A DNA stretch of 64,000 nucleotides, taken from Terebella lapidaria. Its lineage: Eukaryota; Annelida; Polychaeta; Terebellida; Terebellidae. A program made the position numbers and the translations under genes. Positions 36,350 through 47,252 of the stretch are shown here, in pieces (position 1 is the stretch's first letter; each line of letters opens with the position of its first letter). The stretch is from NCBI GenBank assembly GCA_949152475.1, contig OX424569.1:23977950-24041949 (forward strand), in the 5' to 3' direction. The notes beneath the pieces are model-generated. The model was not told the origin of the DNA, did no database searches, and saw only the letters and a program-made list of their open reading frames with translations.

Positions 36350-37600
36350 GCCATGACTGTCATTAGCACTTCCCGCATTTTACTCCATAGACGTATAACG
36401 AACTCGTGTCCACGTGGCTGCGGAGGTTTGTCCACGTGCGTGCGGAGCCGTGATCACGTGCATGCAGAAGACCGAGCATTGTTCTGCGCAGATCGACCTC
36501 CGGTTGGGATGGACTATAAAAGGAGACAGCCACAGCTCTCTGGGAGCTCAGTCCGGACGGGACACCACGGACGACGGATCATCCTGAGACGTTTCTGTCC
36601 TTTTCGATGGAAGGACTTAGACGTTTTCTACCTTCGCACTAGATGACCTCTGCAGTGCGGAGCCAGAGATTGAGACTCCATGTACGGGAAATGTAACGGG
36701 GAAAGGTGCAGGTCCCAATGATGAATGCGGTCCAATACCCTGCAATTTATGAACCCCGGCCCTCTTATTTTACAGCTGATGGCAAGGCGGTTCTCTCTTC
36801 TTGCACGGTAGTACAAGCGAAGGTGAAGGAAAACCCTGACGAAGACTCTGTACCAGCGGAGTAGTGAGGGAAGTCTACTGACGTGCGTAGACCCTCCAGT
36901 CTCGGCAAGTGACGAACGTCCGCATCCGTGGACGAAGGAAGTGTCGTAGACGTGCGGAGAACTCTCCGCAGTGACGAGGAAGCTCTGAAGAGCCGCAGGG
37001 CCCCGCAGCGAGAGACCCCCCGCAGTGACGAGGACATCCCCAAGACCAGAGAACCTTTGCAGAGGCGAGGACCTCCGCACTGACGGTACTTCCGCAGACG
37101 TCGACGACTGGACTCAGCAGCAACCAACCTCCGGAGACGGAAGAGTGCGGAGCCAGGGACCGTTCATCTCTGCATGGCCACAGTGTGGGACGAGACCAAC
37201 GCTAGATCTGATGTTGATGCTGAGCAGGGTCTTAGTCTAAACCTGGACCTGGTGTGACCTTACTACATTGTATAACCAACCTGGTGACTTAGTCTAAACC
37301 TGGTCACTGTGTAATCTGGAAATATTGCATATATTCTGTGAGTGATTATCTGATCGTCGTATATATGTTGGAATAAAACCGGTGTCTTTGAATTTATGTC
37401 TTCAGCACTTTTCTCTTCTCAGAGAAATACTATGGGGTTGCGGACGTCTCACCAATAAATATCTACACATGTATAGCGTTCGGACACAGAGACGAAAGAT
37501 ACTACAGAAGGACTATACGAAAAATAAACACAACGAGAGAAAACAAACAACATCTCTCTCACAGCACTAACACACAAAATCACTACAGAAGTTTGTGATT
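36350..37600 (+). mobile_element. LTR-like fossil, ends undefined
   Basis: A TATA box (TATAAAA, 36515-36521) and a polyA signal (AATAAA, 37372-37377) about 850 bases apart bracket a GC-rich transcript-like stretch with repeated CTCCGCAGTGACGAGG-type words. This organisation matches the long terminal repeats of the neighbouring fossils. Overlapping open frames on both strands here come from base composition. No flanking duplication was found, so extent and family are uncertain. Confidence 0.4.
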
Positions 37601-37612
37601 AATGTGGAGGCA

Positions 37613-38499
37613 TGTATCACCCATAGGGATTTCGTAAATATCATTTTCCACTCCCATGTGAGAATCCCTGGCGCACGCATTCCCTAACAGTACATTCAGG
37701 TTAGCTGATAGATATTGGCGCTACTTGGTCAAGGCCAAACCCTCCTGGATCTACGCATCCTGACAGCTAAACTGCCGATATTGACAAGGCGAATAATTCC
37801 CTTAAACTCAAGATACCAGCAGCTCCATTCTAAATCCGGCTACTTCTTGACAGGCCAGACATTGACTGTCTCATTTTGATTATTTTGATATTATGCAAAT
37901 TATACAGCATTTGGAGTCATTAAACTTTGTTTATGTAACAAGTCAAGTCTACTCTTTTGTATTATATAATTATTGCATACTTTGCATTGGTAATTATTAA
38001 GTAATTGTAAGAATAGCCAAAATCCATTTATCTTGGAGCATTCCATGACTTTTTGCTGACGCGCGAACCTAAGCCCAACCCCTTGGTCTAGCCTTTGTAG
38101 TTTAAGACCATTTCCGTTATGTGAAATAAAGTTCCCTGATAGGATGATATTTTTGTAACATATTCACAGTATCAGTTACATGTCTAGTCTGTATAAAAGG
38201 GTTTGCCGCCTCCGAAATCTTTGGAGTAGCCCGGGAGCGGCCCATAGACTGTTACTTTCCTATGGGGGCTATTCCCCATCTTGCGTTGTCTACATGACCA
38301 AGATGTATTTTGTATTATGTACTGTCTGTACGTAACACCTAACCAAGGAAATGTATCCATTGGACTACCTATTCACCTGATTGGATTGTCACGTTGTATC
38401 TCTACATTTCTTCAGTCATTTGGATCAATAAACCTGGAACTCAATATTGCATCTTGTTTTCATTATCACCAAGAACCCGAAAGGGGGGCTGGTGATACA
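37613..38499 (+). mobile_element. Solo LTR fossil (candidate)
   Basis: It starts TGTATCACC and ends GGTGATACA, with a TATA box at 38192-38198 and AATAAA at 38427-38432, all in the order expected for a solo long terminal repeat of 887 bases. The outer bases extend the inverted ends to GCA/TGC. I could not find a convincing target duplication, so it may be old. No coding part is present. Confidence 0.5.
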
Positions 38500-38574
38500 T
38501 GCTCGGTAGATGGACACACTTTATATTTATTCGACTAGTTAACCATACACGACGAAAACCATCCTCCCATAGGC

Positions 38575-38660
38575 GAACATCTGGCTTTGTTTTAGCAGAG
38601 TGGGATAGTAGAGAGGACGCGGGTTCGAACCCCGAATATGGCCGATGGTAAAGCACGGCC
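38575..38660 (+). repeat. tRNA-like SINE head (candidate)
   Basis: TAGCAGAGTGG fits a polymerase III A box and GCGGGTTCGAACCCC a B box. The spacing is too short for, and there is no pairing acceptor stem of, a working tRNA, so a tRNA-derived repeat is the better reading. Confidence 0.4.
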
Positions 38661-38840
38661 GATCCTAGGTTGAAGTGTTTTTCAGAAAATGGCTGCCAGA
38701 AACCAAAATTGGGCTTTTTTCGACAAAAAAGACCGTTTTGACCTCTCGAGGTAATAGAAAATTCAAAGTCACCACTGAAACCGCAATTATATATATGATT
38801 TCCCATTTGAATATGCCATCTATCTCGACGTTTTCAGTAA

Positions 38841-38926
38841 TAGAGAAAGTACCAGTAACTGTCCATTCGTAGATCTGAAAGGCTTCTCAGATCTACGAAT
38901 GGACAGTTTACGGGTGCTTTCTCTAA
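38841..38926. repeat. Long hairpin with a perfect 22-bp core stem
   Basis: 38857-38878 is perfectly complementary to 38887-38908 around an 8-base loop. The pairing continues outward with few mismatches to TAGAGAAAG/CTTTCTCTA. Confidence 0.85.
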
Positions 38927-39349
38927 CTAAAAATACACCACGCAGAGTGTCCATCCTTAGACTCAATAAAAATGGACTACAATATTGTATTTCTGCCTAT
39001 TCCAGAAAAATAATGAGTGAACAAACATTAGTGTGGCGTCACATGTATATTTTAAAGGAGTTTCTCCATACAAATCCCGTTACAAAAAGAAATCAATGGC
39101 GAATAAAAAAAATTATAGCTGGAAATGGCTCAAAGCAAATAATGACATGATTTGGTACGGAATTTTTTTGGCCGACCCATTGGAAAATTGAAATGGCCGC
39201 CACACACAGACCGGTACGGAGCACTTTAGGGGACACAACCAATAGTTAAGAAAAAAAAAGAATTTTTCGGGTTCCCTCGCATTTTTTCTTGCGTTCGAAC
39301 GCGATCTTGTAGCAAAACTTTCTCAAAAGTCATAGGCGTCAGCACAATC

Positions 39350-39377
39350 AAGTTTTCGCGTTCGAACGCGAAAACTT
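39350..39377. repeat. Perfect 28-bp palindrome
   Basis: The sequence centred on CGCGTTCGAACGCG with AAGTTTT/AAAACTT flanks equals its own reverse complement over 28 bases. A shorter relative (GCGTTCGAACGC) lies about 60 bases upstream. Confidence 0.85.
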
Positions 39378-39928
39378 CTTTTTTTTCTTTCACATGTGTG
39401 TCCTATTAGGGTCTCTGTAGACCGGCGATTCAATGGTAACGAAACTTACGTATATAAGATATACATAAGAGGAATCTTTTAAAACAAAAATAGCAAAACT
39501 GTCTGAACAGTTTTTGAGAAAATAACCGCCAGAGTCAGAAATTGGTCGTTTTTCATCGAAAATGGGCGCCATTTAGAGAAAAAAGCGTGAGAAGAAAGAT
39601 AGAAAAATTCCTCCTTCTTGAAATATTTAAAGCATCCTTGTGCAAAATTCCAGATATTTTCGATCGTAAACTTTAAAGATTAAAAGTAGACGGGCGTCGA
39701 CGGATGGATGGACGGACGACAGACGCAACGCAGCGGCAATAGTTGACCATAGGGTCGGCAACCTGAAAATGACTTTTCGGCTTTTTCTGGCAGTCTAGAT
39801 CCACATATTTAAGGCATTCCATTTTTATGCACCTTGCAAATGGCCTTGGCCATTATAAATAAAAATCGTAAGATATTTTGATAGAACGGTACGGAAGCCG
39901 AAAACTAGCCATTTTGTGTCGAGAATGG

Positions 39929-40973
39929 TGTAACGGATCTGGGGGTCAACCGGAGCTGACGGAAAATTCGAGACTGCTGCTACACGGTTAATACGGCTAG
40001 AGGTCTCTGAGGATTGGTAGCGTGGTCTGGAATGGACCTCCAACCGTTTCCGACTGCAATCTGCAACTGCACCTGAAATGTAGATTCCGGTTGCGTTTCC
40101 GCTTCCGGTTCTGCAACTGCTCCGTCAGGTACCGTCTCTGCAACTGCTCCGTTGTTCCCTTCGCCGCAACTGCTCCGTCAGGTATACAGTCTCTGCAACT
40201 GCTCCGATTATTCCGCTTCTTCAACTGCTTCGTTGATTCCGTCTCCGTTTTCTTCTCTGATGATCTGGGTTCTGGATCACCCTCAGACGATATCAGCTTT
40301 ATCTTTACCGACTTGTATATCTTTTCTCCGTATTTCTCTCTTTACCGATTACCATTACTTTATCATTCTCCAAGTTTCTTCAGGAACACGGAAAAATAAC
40401 CCGGATGATGTTTTCAAGTTTATTTTCTAAGTGTACAGTCGGAAGACATAAATTGTAATCATCTGCATGACCTAAGCCGGAGCCCGGGAGTACTCTGCTC
40501 TGGGAGAAGGGTCTGAACAGGTCGACGTCAGGACACCAACTTCACTGATCCTCGCCGGAGCGAGGGCTTTTATAGACCTCAGACCCGGTGTCACGTGACC
40601 AACTGATTGTGACGTCACAGACCGACAAAACACTGATTTTTCCGGAATTTCCAAAAACATGTTAGAACCGATCAGTGGCTGCCACGTCACCTTTTAAACC
40701 GAAAATGAGGCTGATCACATGACCTTTCGGATATTACGTAGTTTGACGTTTTTGTACTCCGGTGTCTCCGGCTCAACCGTCAGGGTGTCTGGCGGTTCCG
40801 TCTAAAAATTATTCTAAGTTCTAAGCCGGAACACCTCTCTAATACCAGTATGAAACTGTATGAACTGTTAAACACATAATACATTTTATTGAACTGTTAT
40901 TCAACCGTAATATCACGAAATAATGTACGAAATACTTCGGGGGAACGGTTGGGAACACCCCAAGTCCGTTACA
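39929..40973 (-). mobile_element. Solo LTR fossil, copy 1
   Basis: A 1,045-base solo long terminal repeat of a Gypsy-like family, in minus orientation. TGTAACGG/CCGTTACA ends are flanked by a 4-bp duplication, ATGG (39925-39928 and 40974-40977). TATAAAA (40568-40574) and AATAAA (40419-40424) lie in order on the minus strand. The part downstream of the TATA box contains many CGGAGCAGTTGCAG-type units. No internal coding region remains, as expected after recombination between two LTRs. An intact duplication suggests moderate age. Confidence 0.8.
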
Positions 40974-40977
40974 ATGG

Positions 40978-41698
40978 CTTCATTTTGAGAAAACATTCGG
41001 TTACCCGTGCTGATATATTCAGTACATGGACAATTATCATAAATGGCAAGAAGATACGCTCAGTCTTGAATTTTGATGAAAGTTGTGATATTGCTCAATG
41101 CTGCAGGGATACATCCACGATTAAGAGTATATATTCATGTACATGCATGTATACGCGTCGTTTTGCATGGTCTGCAAAGTACCAGTTAGATACATTTACC
41201 AAAAAAAAAAACAATAGCCCAAGGACTAGAAGAGTGAGTGTATTTTGTGATAAGCGTGTGACATGCCATCTTGTTATTCAAATGAGATGAAAATCTATAC
41301 CGCATTTCATTCTGCCATATATTCTAGCTGATCATCATTTATCGATCGGACATGATGCCAATACAGTAAGTGTGAAAATCGATGCGGCGGCTACCTAGTA
41401 TATGCAAATTAGTTCAAAATCAATACTTCAATACTATTGATTCCCATACTCTTGTTGTCTATCAATTTTCGTGACGATACAGTATGTCAAAGATGTTCAA
41501 GTTATCGATAGGACATCGTTCCAGGGGGGCCGTTTCTCGAAGCTGACGCAAATTTTGAATCTGCACTGGGTTCTGCGTGCGTGCGTTTCCCGACGGCCAC
41601 GCAAACCCCACGCTGAGCCAGTGCATACTGGCAAAATCTGCGAGGGGTCGCAGGTCATTCCTCACTTGCAAACGAACATGTTTACCATTGTAACGGTT
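40978..41698. other. Spacer between the two solo LTRs
   Basis: No gene. From ~41,521 it contains GGGGGGCCGTTTCTCGAAGC and CG-rich repeat sequence related to that at 54,250-54,480 (shared GTTTCTCGAAGC/GCTTCGAGAAAC word), probably an older MITE family. Confidence 0.4.
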
Positions 41699-42120
41699 TT
41701 GGGGCGTACCCAAAAGTTTCCCCTAGGTAATTCTATTAGTGTTTTGTGATATGATGGTTAAATAACCGTTTATTAAAATGTATATGTGTTTAAAGGTTCA
41801 TTCGGTTCCGTATTGATAATATTTAAAAGGTTTTCCGTCTCGGAACTTGGTATATTTGTGATGTTGGTAAAGCCGGAGACGGAGCCGGAGACGGAGACGG
41901 AACCGGAGACGGAGTCGGAACAATGGAGTACAAAAACGTTATGACGTTATTTCCGGAAGGTCAAGTGATCAGCCTCGTTTTCGGTTTAAAAGGTGACGTG
42001 TCAGCCACTGATTGGTTCTAGAGTGTTTTTACACTGCAAATAACCTGGACGCTTGACGCGTTCTGATTTACACGTCATGTGTTAATGACGTGTTCAATCC
42101 TACAATGCACGGGGCGCCTA

Positions 42121-42300
42121 ATTGAACACGAGTGTTCAATACAATGACACATTGTGTTACTGGTGTGTGTTCAAGAAGAAAAACTAACACTTGACGCGTT
42201 CTAGATTACGCGTCTGGTGTCAACTTCGTCTTCACCTACACTCAATTGAACATATGTGTTCGATAGAACCTTGACATGTTCTCAATATTGAATAATTTTA
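42121..42300. promoter_or_regulatory. Left subterminal palindromes of the CMC-type transposon
   Basis: ATTGAACACGAGTGTTCAAT at 42121-42140 has perfect 9-base arms, and weaker relatives follow (TGAACATATGTGTTCG near 42,245). The same motif recurs at 42,772-42,786, 42,805-42,820 and at the right end, so it is a probable binding site for an element-encoded protein. Confidence 0.6.
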
Positions 42301-42472
42301 CATATACGGGCTGATTAGATCTAGGCCTAATGAATAAAGTGATTGCTAACAGTGATTTGAAACAAACAAACTTGTCCCATGAACTAGTCATTAATGATCG
42401 TGCCCTGGGTTACAGCGTTTTATATAATATATATAATATATTTGTGTGTGAAGTCCTATATATTAACATCTC

Positions 42473-42772
42473 AGAGCTTGAACTCTAGCATTGAATCCAT
42501 GGTAACGGTTACCCCCGTACTCAAATGAAGGTTCCTTACGTCACGTCAATGGCAGCACCCACAGCACTGGCTAGAGCTTGAACACTGGCATTGTATCCAT
42601 GGTAACGGTTCTCACCGTACTCAAATGAACGTTCCTTACGTCACGTCATTGGCAGCACCCACAGCACTGGCTAGAGCTTGAACACTGGCATTGTATCCAT
42701 GGTAACGGTTACCACCGACCTCAAATGAACGTTCCTCACGTCACGTCATTGGTGGCACCCACAGTACTGGGA
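42473..42772. repeat. 100-bp tandem repeat, 3 copies
   Basis: Units start at 42473, 42573 and 42673 with an exact 100-base period and 3-12 differences. Each holds TCCATGGTAACGG, close to an RFX X-box half, and a TTACGTCACGTCA or CACGTCACGTCA CRE-like block. It lies about 0.9 kb before the transposase ATG and may be its promoter. Confidence 0.85.
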
Positions 42773-43243
42773 TGAACACCGGTGTTAAAGACATGTCCCC
42801 ATACTGAACACTGGTGTTCATCTATAGTACAAACGACGATGCACGTGCCCATCCTGGCAGCATAGGAACCACCATTTCCGGGGAGCACACACGAGGAAGA
42901 ACTGCTGAACAGAATTGGCTTGTTGAAATCCACGTTAATCTTAGTAATTTTCGGAGAGAGTTCACTGGAAAGTTTACCAAACGAAGCGTTCTTGAACACA
43001 GGTTTCTTGTTTATAGTTAAGTTCCGCACCAAACACGCATAAAGACACAGTTTTGATATGAACTGTGCATACTAGATCTACTCGAGACTACAGTAAATCT
43101 TTGACTTTCGTGCAATAGATTTAGCCTGGGTCAAGAGTTCCAAACTATACTTTATCTTGTTTTCAAAGTCATGCTAATTACGGATAGGCCCTGAAATGGG
43201 TATGACAAAATATATTCGGTTTTGATGTGACTTGTTAGTGCGA

Positions 43244-43475
43244 CTGAACACTCATGTACAAATCCTGAACACCCATGTACAACTCCTGAACACCTGTGCT
43301 CAAATCCTGAACACCCATGTGCAAGCCCTGAACACCTGTGCTCAAATCCTGAATACCCATGTACAACTCCTGAACACCTGTGCTCAAATCCTGAATACCC
43401 ATGTACAACTCCTGAACACCTGTGCTCAAATCCTGAACACCCATGTGCAAGTCCTGAACACCTATGCTTAAAATC
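43244..43475. repeat. 21-bp minisatellite, 11 copies
   Basis: Units of CTGAACACCCATGTACAACT plus one base alternate with CTGAACACCTGTGCTCAAAT plus one, giving a 42-bp higher-order period; the last unit is 22 bases. Each contains TGAACACC, one arm of the subterminal palindrome. Because 21 is divisible by three it is open in several frames on both strands; those frames are not genes. Confidence 0.9.
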
Positions 43476-43680
43476 CTGAACAAACACAAGAACTTTCAAT
43501 AATTCTCCCCACGTCCATATTATACTATTCAAATTTATGCGACACTGACACATAATGTTGATTGTTCAACACACAAAACATGTACAGTCGCTCACAACAT
43601 CTACAGGCTGGACCTTGAGTCTGATTCGTGCTTGAATTCGTATATAACTACACTTAGTCTAGACCTTGTTGTCAGTCAGG

Positions 43681-46133
43681 ATGGATGATAGACAAGAGCA
43701 GTTTCAATGTAACATGTGTGTTTATAACACTAACCTGTTTTCAGATTTTAGAAATCACTACGTGAGACTTCACCAACATGATCCCAAATTTTCCGTCGCA
43801 TGTTGTGTCCCGACTTGTGAATATGTCACCGGAAAATGGGTCAATTTCAAAATGCATTTGTCACGACGCCATAGAAATATTCTTGAAGAGGAAATTTTGT
43901 CTGAAGTGCCTGGTGGAAGTGACGATGATGATGACGGTACCGCTATGGATGCAGGTGGTCCTGAACCTGTTCCCATATTTGATGTCAGCCATTTCAATTC
44001 AATGTACACTGTTTCTTTGGAAGGCAAACATAAGTTATCCGAGGCAGCAGTGAACGGAATAGTCGATTCCACTGCTACTCTGGTGGAGGCCCACATCGAT
44101 GTCTTCAAATCGAAGCTAAAGGAAAAAATGACAAATCTAGGCATGGACAGTCATGTTGTTGACACCATTCCAGTCGAACACTTGCTGTCTGATTTTAATT
44201 CTGCAAGTAAACGGATTGGGAAGTATGAAAAGTGTCTCCCGTACGTCAAACCTGTCGAAGTGATTCTCGGTACCTATTACGTAACCAAAAATGGGATCTT
44301 AGAAGAGAAGTTTCGGTCAGGATACATAATTCCCTTGGTAGAGAGTTTGCAAAACCTCCTTGAAATGCCTGAAGTTTGGCACCACGTACAAATTCCTCAC
44401 TATAGCACAAACGAGTACATGCATGATGTATGCGATGGAGATTTCATCAGAAGTCATCCGATGTATGTTCGGAACCCAAAAGCCTTGCAAGTGGCTTTGA
44501 ACAACGATGACCTGGAAGTGGTGAACCCTATTGGCAGTCATGTTAGGAAGCATAAAGTGACAATTTTCTACTACACCCTCTTGAATATTCCACCTCAATT
44601 CCGTTCTACATTGTCCGCTATTCAGTTAGTTGGAATAGCAAAATCGAAAGATGCAAGACAAAATGATGGAGATAGGAAATTGCTTGCTGACTTCGTCAAA
44701 ACTGTGGACCAGCTTGCAGAAGGCGGAGTACCAATGACACTAGATGGAAACGTCCAAACAATTGAAGGTTCTCTTGTTATTGTTCCAGCTGACACTCTGG
44801 CTGCAAACTGGTTGGGAAGTTCAAAGAAGGGGTGTCTTTTGCTCTGAAAAACTGCAGAGCTTGTGAAGTATCAGGTGATGATATGAGCACCAAATTCGTA
44901 GACAGTCAGTGTCTTCCAAGAAATATCATTTCGCACAGACAAAGGTGTATCGAGCTGAAATCTCTATCAAAACAAGCAAGAGTATACTGGAGCAAACTTT
45001 GGGGTATCAATGGCCAAAGCTACTTGTTGGACATCTCATCTTTTGATATGGTATCAGGACTTGTCCAGGACCCAATGCACATACTGCTGGAAGGGGTTGT
45101 GCCTCATGAACTATCTCCGTTGTTATATGGGTATATCTTCGTTGACAAGTTCTTCTCCCTTCAGTGGTTGAACACAGCATTGAAAGGCTTTCGTTATTCA
45201 TATCTGCACACAAAGAACCGACCTGAAGAAATCACAAAAAGTCACATTGATGGAACATCAAACCTGAAACAGCAGCCACAATGTTGACCATGATCCAGAT
45301 CATTCCCATTGTGTTGGGGTCAAAAGTTCCCCAGGAGGATCCTCGATGGGCCAACTTCATACGTCTTGTGCAGATAGTTCTGCTGTGCACCTCTCCTTAT
45401 GTGACTCTTGAAACTTCCTCTGTTCTCAGAATTCTGATTGCACAGTATCTACATGAATTCAAGAATCTTCATCCCGAGTCACACTTCATCCCCAAAATGC
45501 CTGGTTCATCTCCCGATGCAGATGGTGAAATTTGGGCCTCTCAGGAATCACTGGTGCATGAGGTACGAAGCGAAGAACGGTTTCTTCAAAATGAAAAAAT
45601 ACAAGAACTTCAAAAACATACCCTACTCCATGGCCAAACACCACCAGATCGACATGTGTCATAGACAAGCAGGACAAGGTTGCACAAGGTCAGAAAACTT
45701 CTTGTATGCTGGTGACATCGTCAACGCAGGTACCATTCAAGATGTATCTCGGCTATATCCTCAAATCGTGAACAGGATCAGAGAGTTAACATCCACTGAG
45801 AACTCAGAATTCTACTTGACACAACAAGTCGCCATTCATGGTCTTCTGTATCGAGTGGAGTGTGCATTGGTTCTCTGCTACAGGGAAGCGGTACCTGTCT
45901 TCGTAATCGTGAAGAATGTGCTTGTGTTTGACCATGAGAAGTACTTCATCGTCCAGAAATGTGACACACTCGCACTGAACAAACACACTTTGTACTACAG
46001 CATACGACCGAAGGATGATGTGGATGTGATCTCATTCCATGATCTTCAGTTCAAATGGCCTCTCAGTGTGTACAACTTTGGTGGGAAACACCTCGTGATG
46101 GACTCTTGTGGTCATGCATGTGAACTTTTGTAG
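43681..46133 (+). pseudogene. TNP2-like transposase with N-terminal zinc fingers, ~3 frameshifts
   Basis: Main gene of the 42,032-51,518 transposon. From ATG 43,681 (MDDRQEQFQCNMC) two C2H2-like fingers occupy residues ~9-70 (CNMC...HYVRLH, CCVPTC...HLSRRH), followed by an acidic linker and a long alpha/beta region. Frame 1 runs to ~44,818, then NCRACEVSGDD...QDPMHILLEGVVPHEL continues one frame over to ~45,270. Next comes TMLTMIQIIPIVLGSKVPQEDPRW, then from ~45,500 KFGPLRNHWCMRYEAKNGFFK to the stop at 46,131-46,133. The DPMHILLEGV and W-MR-E-K blocks match wording I know from animal CACTA-type transposases. The breaks look like one- or two-base indels; no splice sites explain them. AATAAA follows at ~46,184. 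Confidence 0.75.
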
Positions 46134-47252
46134 CATGGTAGTATCTGTGTGGCGTACATGGAGAACTGGCGTTGTTTCAGTTGTTAATAAACTGGAGTTC
46201 ATAATTATCTCTTCATTGTCTGTTAATTTGCATGTGTACATGTAGTATAAAAATGTCACTTGATACAGTTAAACCGGCGCACTAGATTGCACATGCGCGA
46301 TATACCGAACAATAGGCAATCATATCCGACATATCTGGTTCAAAATTCAAAAAGTTGCAGGCACGTTTTTGCACATGCCCTCATTTCCTTTCAACAAAAA
46401 TTTTCGTTTTTCTGTTCCCACTATCATGAAATAGCACGTATGATTGATAAATACAATCATTAAAACTTTTTTTTGTATTGCTATTTATATATAATTATAT
46501 TATATATTAGTAAGTTTATTTATGCCCAAATATCAAATTGAATGATCTCGTAAAACGACAAATGTATGATACATTGTATGGTATAAAATTGAAAATGCAA
46601 ACACGGTAACATTATTCATACACTATACATGTATAGTAGTTTATCCTAATGACTTGCTTTGTTTACGATTGATCATAAATCAAAGTCTCATACTATATTC
46701 CAGACACAAGCATGCTTGTACGTATATCCACAAAAACAACTTCTTAAATTTCAAGATTTGGTACCAGAATCATGTGAACATGTACTACGCCATTTGTCAT
46801 CTCGTTTTTTGTTACTACATGTATCTCTTTTAACTGCTTGGCAAGTCTTCATGTTAAATTCTGAACAGTGGTGGTTAGTTGTACAATTTTCGAAGAGTTT
46901 CTCCCTTCGATTGATCCAACACATGTATATAAATTCACGTTTGCTTGAGCCTATATCTTTCTTCACATGAACTATCATCGTTTTAGATAGTATGTTATTT
47001 CTTGTCTGTATATATGTTGCTAATGTACGATACAAGCAAATTTTTTAACATTTCGGTAATAAACATTACCAACACGAAACATGAAGTTCAACAGCATGTT
47101 AATGTTAAAAATATTCACGGAAACTGTGTTCAAGAACGTTTTGAACATTCGGTACAATGCATGTACATATTAGTTAGTGTACATGCATAATATATTTAGC
47201 CATGTCCATAAAGATACATATTTCATGTGTGTATATGTGTCAGACGGGCGAA
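46134..47252. other. Spacer between the two transposon genes
   Basis: AT-rich, with a polyA signal near 46,184 serving the transposase and no recognisable exon. The promoter of the accessory gene should be here, but no distinct motif stands out. Confidence 0.45.

Noticed and set aside
36347-37240. Five overlapping Arg/Ser-rich open frames
   Set aside because: They overlap on both strands inside the GC-rich part of an LTR-like fossil and share no domain with each other.
38575-38660. A tRNA gene
   Set aside because: A and B box words are present, but the spacing is wrong and there is no acceptor stem; read as a SINE head.
42473-43475. A CRISPR-like array of repeats
   Set aside because: Repeats are head to tail without unique spacers, and this is animal DNA inside a transposon.
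43152-43553. Heptad-repeat open frames (LNTHVQ/LNTCAQ on plus; CSGFEHR on minus)
   Set aside because: They come from the 21-bp minisatellite, whose unit is a multiple of three; no start context, splice site or domain.
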